From: Owenia fusiformis
Lineage: Eukaryota > Annelida > Polychaeta > Sabellida > Oweniidae
Direction: 5' to 3'
DNA: 64,000 nt
NCBI GenBank assembly: GCA_903813345.2
Contig: CAIIXF020000003.1
Location: 1,766,109-1,830,108 of the forward strand
Position numbers and translations under genes: made by a program. Under the pieces are notes generated by a model. It saw only the letters and a list, made by a program, of their open reading frames with translations, was not told where the DNA came from and made no database searches. Within the stretch, counting starts at the first letter, position 1. Every line of letters starts with the position of its first letter. Positions 10,572-22,892 of this stretch are shown here, piece after piece.

Positions 10572-10953
10572 TGGAAATGAAGTTGTTATTAATATTGCTT
10601 TTTGTCATGAAATTGTATAAAATGATTAAATAAATAATGTTTTGTTCAATTCAAATTGTACCGAGTGTTGTTAATAAAATAAAAAAAAGCTGTGGTTTTA
10701 AGTCCGAGTCCGAGGTTGTCACATGATGGGATAGTCGTAGCGTGTTGTCGTGATTTAGCGGTACCCACCATCTTGGATCAATAATCCATTGGAGAAGGAG
10801 GTCACATGATGGGTAAATGATATATTGAATTATGAATTGTTGTTTGGTTTGTAGATTCCTGCTGTGTTCTACCTACTGTTGTTGAGTACTGCTGTGTATA
10901 ATCCTGTAGATTGCTGTTGCTGTTATATTCATTGATTATTGCTGTGATACAAG

Positions 10954-11252
10954 ATGGCTGGAATGGGCTCACTGCATATTTGCCACGTGGATGAATGTGG
11001 AGAGATCTTTGACAACTCAAAGGATCTGAATACCCATAAGTCCAAAGTACATGGAAAAAGAGGTTTTATTGTACACTATGCAATAGAGGCTTCAGTCAGT
11101 GCTATGATCTTATCAAAGACCACATGCCAAGGGCACATCCTGGCACTACTCGAAAAAAGATTAAGATTGTGACTCTAAACAGTGATGAAGATCTGAAGTT
11201 ACGGAAAAAAGTGTGTGGAAAAGTTGAGAAGAAAGGAAGGAAGAGGAATTAA
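10954..11252 (+). pseudogene. C2H2 zinc-finger ORF, frameshifted
   Basis: From the ATG at 10954 the frame gives CHVDECGEIFDNSKDLNTH followed by KSKVHGK, a C-x4-C-x12-H-x4-H finger. Near 11056-11062, in an A-rich run, the frame shifts by one base. The new frame reads FYCTLCNRGFSQCYDLIKDH followed by MPRAHPG, a second finger. It then runs to a stop at 11250-11252 through a lysine-rich tail. Two fingers in adjacent frames separated by a homopolymer point to a one-base deletion, either real decay or a sequencing error. C2H2 fingers bind DNA in the nucleus. The downstream fragment at 11641 suggests a transposon gene rather than a host regulator. Confidence 0.55.
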
Positions 11253-11450
11253 GGAGGAAAAAAGGAGGAGAGGTGGAGGAAAAAAGGAGGAGAGGTGAAG
11301 AAGACAGGAGAGCGAAAAAAGTTGAGAAGAAGAAAGAAAAGAAGGAAGAGGAATAACGGAGGAGAGGTGAAGAAGAAGACAGGAGAGCGAAGAAAGTGGA
11401 GAAGGAGAGAAGGAAGAGGACTAATGAGAAAGAGGGGAAGACGACCAAGG
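11195..11450 (+). repeat. Purine-rich (GA/GGA) low-complexity tract
   Basis: About 250 bases are nearly all A and G on the + strand, with recurring GGAGGAGAGGTG and GAAGAAG units. The two minus-strand ORFs here (phenylalanine/leucine/serine-rich) are artefacts of this composition. Confidence 0.9.
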
Positions 11451-11640
11451 ATTTCAAAAGACCAAATATAAACAGACTGACAACAGTCGAAAAACAGCGG
11501 AAGGTACTTCAAAAATAACCCAAATATTGTACATCTCTTTATCATAAACCAGCTCTTATTGAGGAATCAACAGAGATGCTTGTTCCATATACATCACGAC
11601 GATTGGTGCATATATAACAAAATACCTGCACCAGTCCTGT

Positions 11641-11919
11641 TACTTTTGGAACACCCTGTATGCAATGAAGTATGTCGATATCTACCTTGCAATGTGTGAA
11701 CGCAACTGGAATCTTAGAAATGCAGCCATAAAAGCCACATCTCCACTTTTCACTACATTTGATACCCATAACTATGCAAGACTCTTGCCACAGCATATTT
11801 CCCATCTTCTAACACTGCCAAATGATGTTGCACAGCAATTTGAAAGTGGGGCTTTTGCTGTTAGTTTGAAGGGTGTTTATTATGCCAGTGTCAATGGCAT
11901 AATTAGTCTTCATTGTTGA
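11641..11919 (+). pseudogene. Transposon-protein fragment with NYAR motif
   Basis: The frame is open from about 11600 to 11919. It contains YFWNTLYAMKYVDIYLAM, then ERNWNLRNAAIKATSPLF, THNYARLLPQHISHLLTLP and FESGAFAVSL. The layout W..L..A......LF....H.NYAR..P...S.L..LP recurs in many invertebrate mobile-element proteins that follow zinc-finger N-termini. I cannot name the superfamily with confidence. It lies about 400 bases downstream of the two C2H2 fingers on the same strand, so both may come from one element. No catalytic residues can be assigned. Confidence 0.4.
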
Positions 11920-11930
11920 CAGCGATAAAG

Positions 11931-12276
11931 TGGAAAAAATGACCTGACCAAAGATGGTAACGGTAAATACGATCATGAGTTACGTCATACCAGATGGCGC
12001 ATAAAGAACAGTGAAAGAATGTGTAAGATTCTTAATAAAAATATCAACGACCCTCTGGAGGAGGATGAATACTTTTTTAAATGGCATACATATGAAATAA
12101 AAAGTGTAGGACTAAGAAGACAAATCAATTGGATCAAGAAAGAGGGAAATGTTTTATATGGTAAACTGTTTATACAGTACACTGTTCCAGTTGGTGTAAC
12201 AACTGTTAATATTAGTGTGAAATCACATGGGAACAAAAAAATTAAGAACAAGCCTTTTTATGAGACTTCGAAATGA
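11931..12276 (+). CDS. Unknown ORF downstream of the NYAR fragment
   Basis: The frame is open from about 11931 to TAA at 12274-12276. Its first methionine is at 12019. It contains YDHELRHTRWRIKN, DEYFFKWHTYEIKSVGLRRQ and a lysine-rich C-terminus. The close spacing to the preceding fragment (about 12 bases) suggests it may continue the same element after an intron or frameshift. No family is recognised. Confidence 0.3.
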
Positions 12277-12532
12277 ACAATCACTAATTTAAAGAGACTC
12301 TATTGAGACTTCTCTGTGGCATTTTTTCTTTATTCGTTTTTGTTTTGAATTTTTAACACCATAACATTAACTAACTACTCAATATGCAACTTTTCACCAC
12401 GTCGAATTTTAAAATATTAAGTTTGAAAATTCCATTTTTATAATGGAGCTCAATGGGAAAAACTACATAATTTGAATTATTTTCAAACGTAGCGGCGCGA
12501 TTCTGACGTTTCATACAAAGTTTAATTACAGT

Positions 12533-12683
12533 CTAGCAATCTGGCCTTATGCAAAAGCTCTCTCCTCTCAGGCTCATAAAGATGACATTCTATAAAAAAT
12601 GTATTTCTGTTTCCACGGCATTACCACAGGGACATAGTTGCTCATTAAGTGGAATGTTGGCGTATCTCCCAGTCTCTAATTTG
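12533..12683 (-). pseudogene. LINE 3'-end fragment (minus strand)
   Basis: On the minus strand the frame reads KLETGRYANIPLNEQLCPCG and then AVETEIHF. This RLETGR...P...R.C..C.....E.E.HF pattern is the zinc-knuckle-like C-terminal segment of many invertebrate non-LTR retrotransposon ORFs. An in-frame stop follows, and a recognisable but shifted continuation (YEPERRELL) lies beyond. It is a short, dead, 5'-truncated insertion. Confidence 0.65.
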
Positions 12684-12689
12684 AGTGGC

Positions 12690-13950
12690 AACGTGGCTAA
12701 ATATGTTTAATATAACATGTGGCTCTTAACCTATTTGATATTCATAACACTTCATTTGCAAATTTTCAAAGCATTGTCATCATATTACAGGTAACACAGA
12801 AAGCGGATATTATGGGGGAAATAGAAAGTGTCGGCGTAGATGACAAGAAGGAAATGTAGGTCTCATTATATTCTTATCTGAAGTTTACAATATTACGTAT
12901 TCACCTTTCCCAAAAGTCCAAAGTGTACTCATTTGACCTCTGCGCTGATTGATCGATGAAATTTGATGATGTCAAAGCAGGGCACATTTCGCGCCAAAAC
13001 CAAATCAAGAAGAAGCGTCGATGATATTAATGTCAATGCTACCATGTCTATTAGGATAAACAGAAGGGAACAAGATGCATCATAATGGCTGGAGTCAAGA
13101 AGTTTAAAGATAAGGTGATCACAAGATACATGAAACTTTGTAAAATAAATCAAAACATTTCGGATGAGGAACAATAATGAGAGGATGTCCTTGCACGGCG
13201 ATTTGTTGGTTGCTGTGCTAAACCAGAATTCAATGCGAGCATTTCGAGTATTTCGTCTAGTGTAATGAAATATTTGGGCGCATTCGTCAAATCAAGAAAA
13301 CTAAGATAATGATGTCAGAGAGCAATGATATCTTCATGGTGTGGTCCTATATATTTAGGTTATATTGTGTGTAATGTTAAGTTACATCTGGCTTTCTCTC
13401 CGAAAAACAAGGCGAAGAGCTACTTTATGGCCGCACGGTTAACATTATCAGTGGAAAGAAGTAAAAGGATGGAAATTAGCGCAACAGATTTTGGACAGTC
13501 ATATGTTTGATTATGGCCATTTCCTGGGGATTTAAACAGAAGCATGTGTTAGGCGAATGCAATACCTCCAGCAAAATGACTTCTAGAGATGATAAAATAA
13601 TTTAGACTTTAAGACAGGTTAGATTCAAACAACCCACCCACACCCTGAAGGAATCACTTATTCCTTTAAAGGGGTAAACTGTGTGTCAAAACACAACATA
13701 CTGATGCAAGAAAAATTAATAAAAAAAAACAGGAATGGAATGGGTCGAAAATTAGGAAAACATTTCGCGTTCAATCATAAACACAATGCTATAAATATTG
13801 AATAAAAAATGTTTAAACAATTTACAAGAACTTTAATTATATGCCAACATGTGTTTAACTAGCTTTAGCCTGATCTCTTCAATGAAACTCTATGTATTAT
13901 AGCATACTGTTTCTTTTCAGATATTCTATTTTTTCTATTTTTATTCTAAT
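12690..13950. other. Largely non-coding stretch
   Basis: Short ORFs on both strands (for example 13325-13510 and minus 12929-13174) carry no recognisable features. No repeat structure stood out. Confidence 0.35.
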
Positions 13951-13952
13951 AG

Positions 13953-14696
13953 GTTCAAGCATTGTCTACCTCACACAGACCATGATGTGTTGCATCGGGA
14001 ACACTCCTTGTACTGCACTCTACCGGATTATGCTATTCCACCAGATGTACTATCAAATGCAGCTGAATGCGCTGAAGATGATGACACTCATTTTAGATGT
14101 GATGTTGTTTGGAATTACCTCAGTTCATTGATAAATTTAGCGCTACAACATCCAAAATGTCTAAGCAACCAGCTTGGGAAGAGATCACTAACAAGCTCTA
14201 TATGTTAGGATACCCCCAAAGAAAAACAGATCTTTATTCCAAACACTTTTAACCTTTTCACTTCACTCCAAACCAATATGCATTTTTAACTGTGGACCCT
14301 GATGGTAGACCTTATAGGACCCCTGACCCAAACACCCAACGGCATGAGGAAGTTCTGGTCAAATATCATTGGGATCACATTCATAGGCTAGAGAAAATAG
14401 ACGTGTGTGCTCTTGAGAGTTCAGTATTTGCCTTCAATACATTGCATGATCAGCTTGAGGAATGACATCATCTAGGTCTGGAAAAAACAAGGGATGCCTT
14501 AACGCTGTTGGCGGGGACACTTTCATTGGAAATCACTGACATGGCTGCCAATGAAGGAATAACCATTCTTGTTCGACAACCTCAAACCAACCAATACCTG
14601 CAGAACCTGGACAAGACATGCTTTTTTATTAATATTAATATGCTTCTTACTATAAAATTACAAAACATTGAGTATTATGAATGTAGTTTAAATTGA
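13953..14696 (+). pseudogene. Coding relic with a possible Myb/SANT-like helix, interrupted
   Basis: An acceptor-like TTCTAATAG precedes a frame with DHDVLHREHSLYCTLPDYAI and CDVVWNYLSSLINLALQHP. A shift of frame near 14160 gives QPAWEEITNKLYMLGYPQRK, which resembles the third helix region of Myb/SANT-like DNA-binding domains. Another frame from about 14264 is open past 14460 (TPNQYAFLTVDPDGRPYRTP) to a TGA. It then stays open from 14466 to 14696 (ETRDALTLLAG-like, ITDMAANEGITILVRQP). The same-strand order and residue usage argue for one ancient coding sequence broken by at least two indels and one stop. The family is unknown. Confidence 0.4.
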
Positions 14697-14699
14697 TAC

Positions 14700-17600
14700 A
14701 CTGTACTTGTAGGAAACATGAGGTATATTTGAACCAAATATGATAATGAGCTTCTCTACCTCAGGGGGCAGCAATGTCTATTCCAATCAGTACATTTAGG
14801 CTTTTGTAAAGTTCAAAAACGTAAACAGTTTACAAAGTACATGGTCCTATGTCATAATTGTTTACTCTATTTTTCAGGTAGCAGCCCCTACTGAGTTATA
14901 ACTTAAACCGAAGTCAGTCTCAGTCATAAACAAAATATTCTCGAGACATTTAGATATAGGTCTACTTAGATATAATAATAATCGATCAAATCTGTATTTG
15001 TCATTTGATTTGAAGACAACCTAAATGTTTATCCAAGCAGTTTTGAGATAAAACGGAAACAGTTGGAACACGGAAGAAAAAGGTAGTTGAAACCATAATT
15101 CAGAATGATTTCTTTTTTCCTAGTAATTGTTTATTAAGGATTGTATCAGGATTGGATAACTAATAAAAATGATAACCACAAAAAATCTGTCAGACAGTTC
15201 ATCTAAGCTCTACATTTTATTTGGAGAGTTTTATTATTTAATTCCAGTCATTAAATATTTTTCACGCTGACCATATGGCTTGTTTTTTAGATTGATCAAT
15301 GGAGTTGGAAGGTGAGGGAGACCTTTAAACAATGAAGTGTCCCCTGACTAAGATTCTTTTTGTGATGTTAATCTTGTCAAGTTAAAATCAGGATTAATGG
15401 GAGCTTTAAAAAGAAATGCCTATACGTGTTCAGGGTTGTCAAATATTTTTAGGTAATGTTTTTATTTCTGGAAATTTCAACCAAAAATAAACTTAAGACC
15501 ATGTACTTGAACACTCTCAACAATTTAAAATACTGTGAAACACTTTAAATCTGCGGCGCGCACTTTTCACTAAAATAACTTTTTGTAAAATATCTGCATA
15601 CATCCTATGACATGTGTGGTTGCTCTCCAAGAGAGGTTGATGGAACAGTTGACATAGAAAGTGATTTTGAGGTTTCTGATGATAGTCAAGGAAATGTTAT
15701 TTGGACTGCAGATAAAACAACACGATCCCCCACTTCAACTCCCTGTACCTTACACTAAGGTCATGACATATGAGGTAAAAATTAACTTATGGATTATCAG
15801 ATAATGCTTATCTCATTTAGATCATTATTTTCTTTTTGGAGATCAATCATGTGACATAGCTTAATGTTTTCGTGCATTAAACTTATTGAAAAATTGCACC
15901 TTTTAGGTCGAAAATTCGACCTAAAAAATTATGGTTTTTAGATTATCCTAATCCCAAAGCAATTAAGTTTTCCTTTTTAGAGGTAAATCATTCCTTACAA
16001 TAAAATTGTAATTTTGCCATAAAAGCTGAAATGAAATGCTGCATTTTTGGTGAAATTGCGTCAGAATTAGGGAAAATTGGTGAGGATAGGTGGATAAGGG
16101 ACACCTTGAGAGATAATCCAATCAACTTGATTATCATCCTTATGTCATTTATTGAAGATAAGACATGGATCTAACATAACCATTTGTTTTTGTGGTTAAA
16201 GTATTCTTAGAACTAAAGATATAGCCCTTCAAAAATACTTGCCATACCTTACCTCGTTTTTAAAAAATTTAGGGCCCCTATTTTGATAATTTGGCTAAAA
16301 TTAATTAATAAGGTCCGAAAAGGCCAAGTAACGTCCAAAATGTCCCACTGAGGCCCTACAAATATACCTCTTTCAAAGTTGATTTCTTGCTTTACAAACC
16401 CATCCCTTGAAAGAGGTAAATCTCGGGAATATCACAAAAAATGCCCCGGGGAAAATGCATGAACCTCCAAGCCTTTCTCTTGAGGTACTGGGCTGCTTAA
16501 TTTAGGTCAATTGTGCTATATAAATACTTGTACAAATTAAAAAGTCCAATTTTGACTCCATTTTTAAATCTAAATTTTTTATATAGTTTGTTTCTGATGA
16601 ACAACTGCTTTTTAATGACATTAAATGATATGGGATTTTCATGACCTAATGCAGGAATTACATAGAAAGCGACCTAGGATGCAATTTCTCTCCCACTGTA
16701 CTACACCCATCAACACTGGGGCAATCAAGCAGCTGAGATATGATTTCTACTTCTTTGCTGAATCAAAATGGGACATAAGAGGACATGCATTTGAGAATAC
16801 TCAAGCCAAGTGTTAAACTGACTTCAGAGATGAGTCAAGAAGAATTCTATGAAGTCTTTGAAGAATTTGTCAGGAGTTGCAGAGTTTGAACTTAAATTAG
16901 TAAAGAAACAGACATCTGTGAGTGAGACACTCATACATCTACATGTGATATCTCGATTTCCTTCACGCTACTTTTGAGCAAAATGGCAACTTGAACAAAT
17001 AGCTGCACTGAAGGTAGCAATAGAAGTTATCCCACAACTTCAATGAAAATAATGATTAGGGCCCCTGCAAATATTGAAAAATCAAGTCATCTCATTTCCA
17101 AATAACAGAAGTCATTATTTATATTTCTTTTAAATATACAGAAGACTATCAGAAAATGAGAAGAATGAAGATCTTGAACCAGATAAGAACAATGTAAATT
17201 TGTGAAGTTCTTCTTAATATTATAGCATCTAATCCAAAGCACAATGACATAAAAATGTAGAGTCTGCTCAACTATTAGTATTACATCTGAAAGATATGTG
17301 TACGACTGCATGAATGGCTGGCATATAACATGAAAGGTTGGATAATTAGCTGAAATGAAGAAGCTCCAAGTTTCACAAGAACACCAAGAATTATCAGACA
17401 TGACCCATGATGAGAATGTTCAGTGTCTTTTAAGACTAAAATTGAAATTTAAATAGCCTCCTTTTAAATTATAACTTTGAAAAATCAAGTGGATAGAGAT
17501 AATTTAGGTCAACTCAAGTTCTCTCCAACAACATACAAAATTAACTATTACAACTACATTGTAACAATAATTCTATTCTAATTCCAATCATAACTCTTGG

Positions 17601-18436
17601 TGACGCTTAATCGAAGAAGGAGTGCTTGATAAGCCTCCTAGATGTGCACCGCATACAAGCGGAGTTGACAGCTGCAACCTCAGCACCTAATACCCCTACA
17701 TTGGATAGTGTTCGGATTATAATAAGCATTTTGGGTGCACAGTTTCCCACATACCAGTTCCTGCACTAGTAATAACCACTAGGCAAATTGAGAGACCAGT
17801 TAAATTTTATAAGAAACGAACAACAGAGAGAAAATTTTATTTGTCAATTGCTGTTTTTTAGACATTCTCTTCAAAATGTCTCATGTTAAAAGATTCAATA
17901 TTGTACACTGCGCATCAATATAATGCAATTTATGCCACATAAGTCAAATAAATGGGGTATAAAAACTTGGGGTTCAGCAGAAAAATATTACATATTGCAC
18001 ACGCCATGCCTCCTTTGTGACGTTTAAGTGCATATGATCACATAGAATGCAATCATTTTAGATGTGAAGTCATTTAGAGCAACCTTAGAACAAAGAACAA
18101 AGCAAATGGAGAATTGCTTAGTTCTGCCTAATATCAATAATATCAATCAATATTGCTTAGTTTTGCCCTAATATCAAACAACAATGACCAATTCAATCGA
18201 AGGAACAGCATTAATGTACACAGCATTTCAGAAACACTGAAACACAAAGCAAAAAAATTGTTGACGCACTTAATGTGAATGGCATTCAAATAATCAGGTA
18301 AGATTTTGAATCTCAAAATTAACACATGCAATATAGGCTTGCTTTAACATTTTTACATTGTCACCAAATGTTGTTTTGACTGTTCCTATAAGCCATGATC
18401 ACTTCAGGTATACAGTTTACCTGTAAAAGATGTTGA
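14700..18436. other. Long stretch with little coding signal
   Basis: Weak candidates are a 48-codon ORF at 15612-15758 (acidic, IESDFEVSDDSQGN), a 63-codon ORF at 16625-16816 (RYDFYFFAESKWDIRGHAF) and an open stretch around 17755-17862 (RQIERPVKFYKKRTTERK). None has a recognised family or splice context good enough to call. The rest is AT-rich intergenic or intronic DNA. Confidence 0.35.
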
Positions 18437-18533
18437 TTAACCCTCTCTTTACGGGACCCCCTATTTTCGTTAAATATTTTACGATGGAAAGACCTCATTT
18501 CATGATATTGATTGTCGGGCACAAAAGGGTTAA
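18437..18533. repeat. Inverted TTAACCC motifs at the left end of the piggyBac unit
   Basis: TTAACCCTCTCTTTACGGG at the edge and the reverse complement of 18516-18533 (TTAACCCTTTTGTGCCCG) form a terminal/subterminal inverted pair about 97 bases across. piggyBac elements commonly need subterminal inverted repeats for transposase binding. The inner copy looks closer to a typical piggyBac end than the outer one, so this could also be a short end-to-end derivative. Confidence 0.5.
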
Positions 18534-18719
18534 CATCCGTCAACTATTTACAAAACTGAACAAAAATATTCAGTTTTTCTTACCTGGACTAAGTTTTCAA
18601 GTGTTAATGCACTGGTATCACGTAAATTTATGTTTTTGTTGGAGAAAATTTTCAAACCGTTGAATTTTAAAAATGGCAGTTCTCGCGCGAAATCGCGCGT
18701 GATCTCCATACAAGCAGAA

Positions 18720-21700
18720 ATGGCGTCTCAACGACCAGTGAGAGGCTCTGCAATACGGGCTCGTGAGCTCTTCCAGAGAGGGTTTGGGGAAGATGGGGAC
18801 GATGATGTTATGTCCGAAAATGAGGAGGATGGTATGGATGAAGATATGTTGGAAGATGATGAGTAAGTTGGGTAAAATTCGTGACTGAATAGAGATCGTA
18901 ATTTTTTTTAGTTTTTGAAAAATTAGCGCTTAGACACTAAAACCCATTGTAGTAACATACTTCCGTATTTGCCGAGTGGGCGATAATAGAGTAGTCTAAT
19001 TCGTAATATTTTCAATCATCATCTTTTTCCAGAAATACGCTGAATAATTGTGATTATTGCATTCTGTTATCGTTTCATATAGCTGGGGAATGAAGTTTCA
19101 TGTAATGTTAAGTCTAGAATACACCTTCATGTTAATGATAACAGTCAAGAAATAGCTCAGTTTTCACTTTGATTTTCAACAGTGTATGAATACATGTAAG
19201 TCATGACCATGCTTATTTAGATCAATTTATTTTTCAATCATGAGATAGAAACAGAATGATAGTGCTCCCTATTAATTTTCAACTCTTTTAGGTCAGATGA
19301 TGGTGTAGATATTGGAGATCAGCAGCCCCAGCAACGGAGACATCGTGGAAGGAATCCCAATATACAAGTGCCTGTAGAAGTCGGTGCAGGAGATGCTCCA
19401 GCCCAGAATGGCCAGGTAATATATGGATATGATAACAATGATATTGAGCCTTTCAGGGTTCGATTCGCTCCAAGAAGACCACCTGGTGTGCAGCTTGGAA
19501 GGCTGACAAGAAATGGAATATTACAATATGTTACCCCCCTTGCAATTTTCTCCCTCTTTTTCAACCAGGACATCCTCCAGACCATTGTGGATAATACGAA
19601 TACCTATGCTAGGCTTAATATTGCTAACCTTCCAACTTATGGCGACCAACAAGGAGAGTGGTTACCTACAACGGTTGATGAAATAAGACAGTTTCTGGCC
19701 TGCCTCATATATATGGGCTTTGTAGACGTTGCCACAATTTCACGTTATTGGTCAACCCAAGCCCTGTACAATGGGCTTTGGGCAAGACGCTTCCTCAGTA
19801 GAGACAGATTTACATCTATTCTTGCCATGCTGCATATTTCTGATCCATTAAATGAGCCAGCATTAGCTGAGGATAAGCTCAGAAAAGTTCGAAACCTCAT
19901 ATCCCATGTACAGAATGTCTGCATAGAGCTCTACCAGCCAGGAGAGAACATTTCCATCGACGAACGCATGGTAAAGTCAAAGCACAAGAGTGGGATAAGG
20001 CAATTTAACAAGGACAAGCCTTGTCGCTTTGGGTTTAAAGTCTTTGTTCTGGCAGAAAGTGACACAGGATTTACCTGTAGGTTTAAGGTTTATACTGGGA
20101 AAGCAAACACACCTATAGGGGACAATGGACTTGCCTATGATGCTGTAGTTAGTCTTATGGATGGACTCCTGAACCAAGGGTATAGAGTGTTTTATGACAA
20201 CTGGTATTCTAGTATCCCCTTGGCAGATTACCTTGCAGACAATGACACTGTGTGTTGTGGGACCATCCGTGACAATCGCCGTGGTATCCCGGAGGGGCTG
20301 AAACAGCAATGGCGAGGTGTCCAGAGAGGTAGCAATGTTGCTGTTCCCCATTCCACTGGTTATTTGTTGACTTTTTGTTTCCCAATTCATATTTTCTGTG
20401 TATTTGATGATTGCAATAATTCCTGTCTTCCTAATTTCTGTTACAATTTTTCTTAGCTTTTATTTAAATATAAAAGCAATTGTTCCACTTTGCCTTGAAA
20501 TGCTGAACAATACAGGGACTTTTTTACATATCATCTTAAAATAGATGCCAGGAATTACAGTAATCATCTGATCATATGTTGTTTCAAATTAATTAATTCA
20601 TATTTCTATTTAGTTTTCAGATACAACTATGAGACCCTACGACTGACACTAGGTTTCAGATTCATGTTAGCTAATTTTATTAAAATTAAACTAAATTGTT
20701 ATCTTATTTACTAAAAAAAATTCTAATTTTATTTATTCTTTTGTAGAAGCTGTTGACACAATTCTCCCTACTACTTAGATCATTAAACATGTTAAATGTA
20801 AAAAATACATCACGCATTTCAGTGTGGATCATAAAAATCAATATATTTAATAAAACAGTATAAATAAAATTTATCAAATCAATCAATAATTCATCAATAT
20901 AATAACATATACGTGAAGTTCATAGAGTATTTGTAGTCAAAGGCCCTTTAACAATATACTGATAAAGCTGAATACTTTCTGATATAAACTGAGATCTTCA
21001 TATTTTTCAGGCAACATGAGGTATGTCAGGGAGGACAAAAAGCTTTTTGTTCAGTGGCGTGACAATAAGACAGTGACAGTACTTTCAACACTAGGGAATG
21101 CCTCTACTTCTGACCATGTGAAGTAAGTCTTGCCATTATATCCACCATGCAATATCACAAACTATATGTTGTATACAAGCTCTGAAAAAAGAATTTTGCA
21201 TTTATCCTTTTAAGTATAGATGGCATCTATGCTATCCATGCTTGACTCACTTTGAAATGTGAAAGACACTGACAGTGACCATTGACAATGTAAATTAATG
21301 TATTCGGTGAATTGAATAGTTTCCCATAAACTAACACCAGCTGTTGGTGGTGTATTTTGATTGAAATGATAAAAATCATGAGCAGGCAACATTTAGGAAA
21401 CAAAAAGGAAAGCAACAAACAATAAAACAACCCATAGAATAGAAATCTATTAAAACTAAACTTGTAAACTAATTATTCTGATGTATTATTTTTGCTTATA
21501 GTCGTACAGTGAAAGTCAATGGAGAGTGGCGCAGGCACATTGTCCGTCGGCCTAGTGTTGTCCGCATGTACAATGAAGGAATGGGTGGGGTCGACAAATC
21601 TGATCAGCTGATAGGATTGTAAGTACTATTTTCTCATGTTTTATTCTTTAAAGGCAGAATCTGATCTAAAGGGGTGACAAAATTACAAGCAACATGTATA

Positions 21701-22892
21701 ATTGACCTACCAATCTATTCCCTACAATATCAAATACAATATCTCCCAAAACATTCACAATATGTTATAAATTGGTGAAGTTATTAATGATTCAAAGTGC
21801 AAAAATGAGTGAAAAATGTTTAAAATTCTCCCAAATAATAAGAATGGTGACCATTCTTATAGAAAAATAATACATTATGTAAAAATCTTTAGTTTTCCTG
21901 TAATAAAGTATGCACTTTTGTGATTTTTAGAAAATAGATATGACAAGGAATGACATGAGCCAAAAATATTCTAAAATTGAAACAATATTTTGTTTAGCCT
22001 GCTCGCTATATCTGATTCTCTCTTTAAGGTAACATGTTTAACATGTTTTACCCCTCGGAATTAAAGCTCCTGTTTTGTTCATGTGCTACTTTTATATATC
22101 ATCTTTAACATTTGGTTTTAGAAATCGGTGTAGTGTCAATGGAGTATAAACTTAGGTTCAATTTGGTTTGCATATTTTCAGGTACAACATCATTAGGAGA
22201 AGTCTGAAGTGGTGGAAAGTGTTTTTCTTCCATATGGTAGATACATCAGTGGTTAACTCATTCATTATATTCCAAGAGCTGCAGCATAAATTCCCAGATG
22301 TCCCTGAGCTTCAACGACCATCTTGTAAGTTTTCTCCATGTTAAATACATGTATTGATGAAACCTCTAAGCCTTTTAACAGTATGATAGAAAATTTCTTT
22401 TATTAGATTTTGGGTCATTTGATTTAGTTTCATCTTACTATGAAGTGCGAAGGAAAGTCCATTTATAGTGTGTTTGCGTATCAGGTGTTTCTTCCCAGGT
22501 GGTTAGGCACACCAAAGTTGGTATTTTGATAGGTGTCTAGTAGGAAACTTAAATTTTTATTGCAGCAAACACCAATTATTTTTGTAATTGAAAGAAAATT
22601 TTATAACATTCCAGGCTACGGTCAGCTTGAGTTTAGAGAGGAGTTGGTGAGACAATTTGCCCATATAGAGCTGAATGAGGAGGTACCAAGACCCCGTTGT
22701 CTAGCTCCTAGAGTTGACCCAAGTCCCCATTTGCCAGTCCACAGTGGCATGTCACGAAACTGTCGCCTGTGCTACGCAAATAACAAAGTTGAAAGAAAAT
22801 CCCAGTGGACGTGTAGCAATAGAAACTGTAGAGGCAACTTGTGCCTGAATTCAACTAGAAACTGTTTTTATAACTACCATATTAATCATTAA
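18720..22892 (+). CDS. piggyBac transposase (PGBD-like), six exons, intact
   Basis: Exons are 18720-18862, 19292-20328, 21011-21122, 21502-21618, 22182-22324 and 22615-22892. All introns are GT-AG and all five junction phases agree, giving 1,830 bases or about 609 residues without a stop. Residues 1-90 are acidic and disordered, as in other family N-termini. The DDE_Tnp_1_7-type catalytic region contains FSLFFNQDILQ near 120, RRFLSRDRF near 205, NISIDERM (D271), VFYDNWYSSIPLA (D350) and EGMGGVDKSDQL (D462). These three aspartates fit the catalytic triad of the family by position and context. The C-terminus (about 570-609) is a cysteine-rich zinc-binding domain starting CRLCYANNKVERK. The protein would excise and insert DNA at TTAA sites in the nucleus. 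Five introns are unusual for a piggyBac transposon ORF, so a domesticated PGBD gene is the main alternative. TTAA-type ends nearby favour a transposon. Confidence 0.88.

Noticed and set aside
10700-10820. Gypsy 3' LTR beginning at GTCACATGATGGG
   Set aside because: No second LTR, primer-binding site or clean TG...CA ends could be found, so only the integrase relic is called.
11161-11545. Two minus-strand ORFs of 98 codons rich in Phe, Leu and Ser
   Set aside because: They are the complement of a nearly pure purine tract and show only its composition.
17087-17401. 104-codon minus-strand ORF
   Set aside because: No motif, splice context or repeat homology was seen, and the length is expected by chance in AT-rich DNA of this size.
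19977-20390. 137-codon minus-strand ORF
   Set aside because: It lies antisense to the catalytic exon of the piggyBac gene, which has clear motifs.
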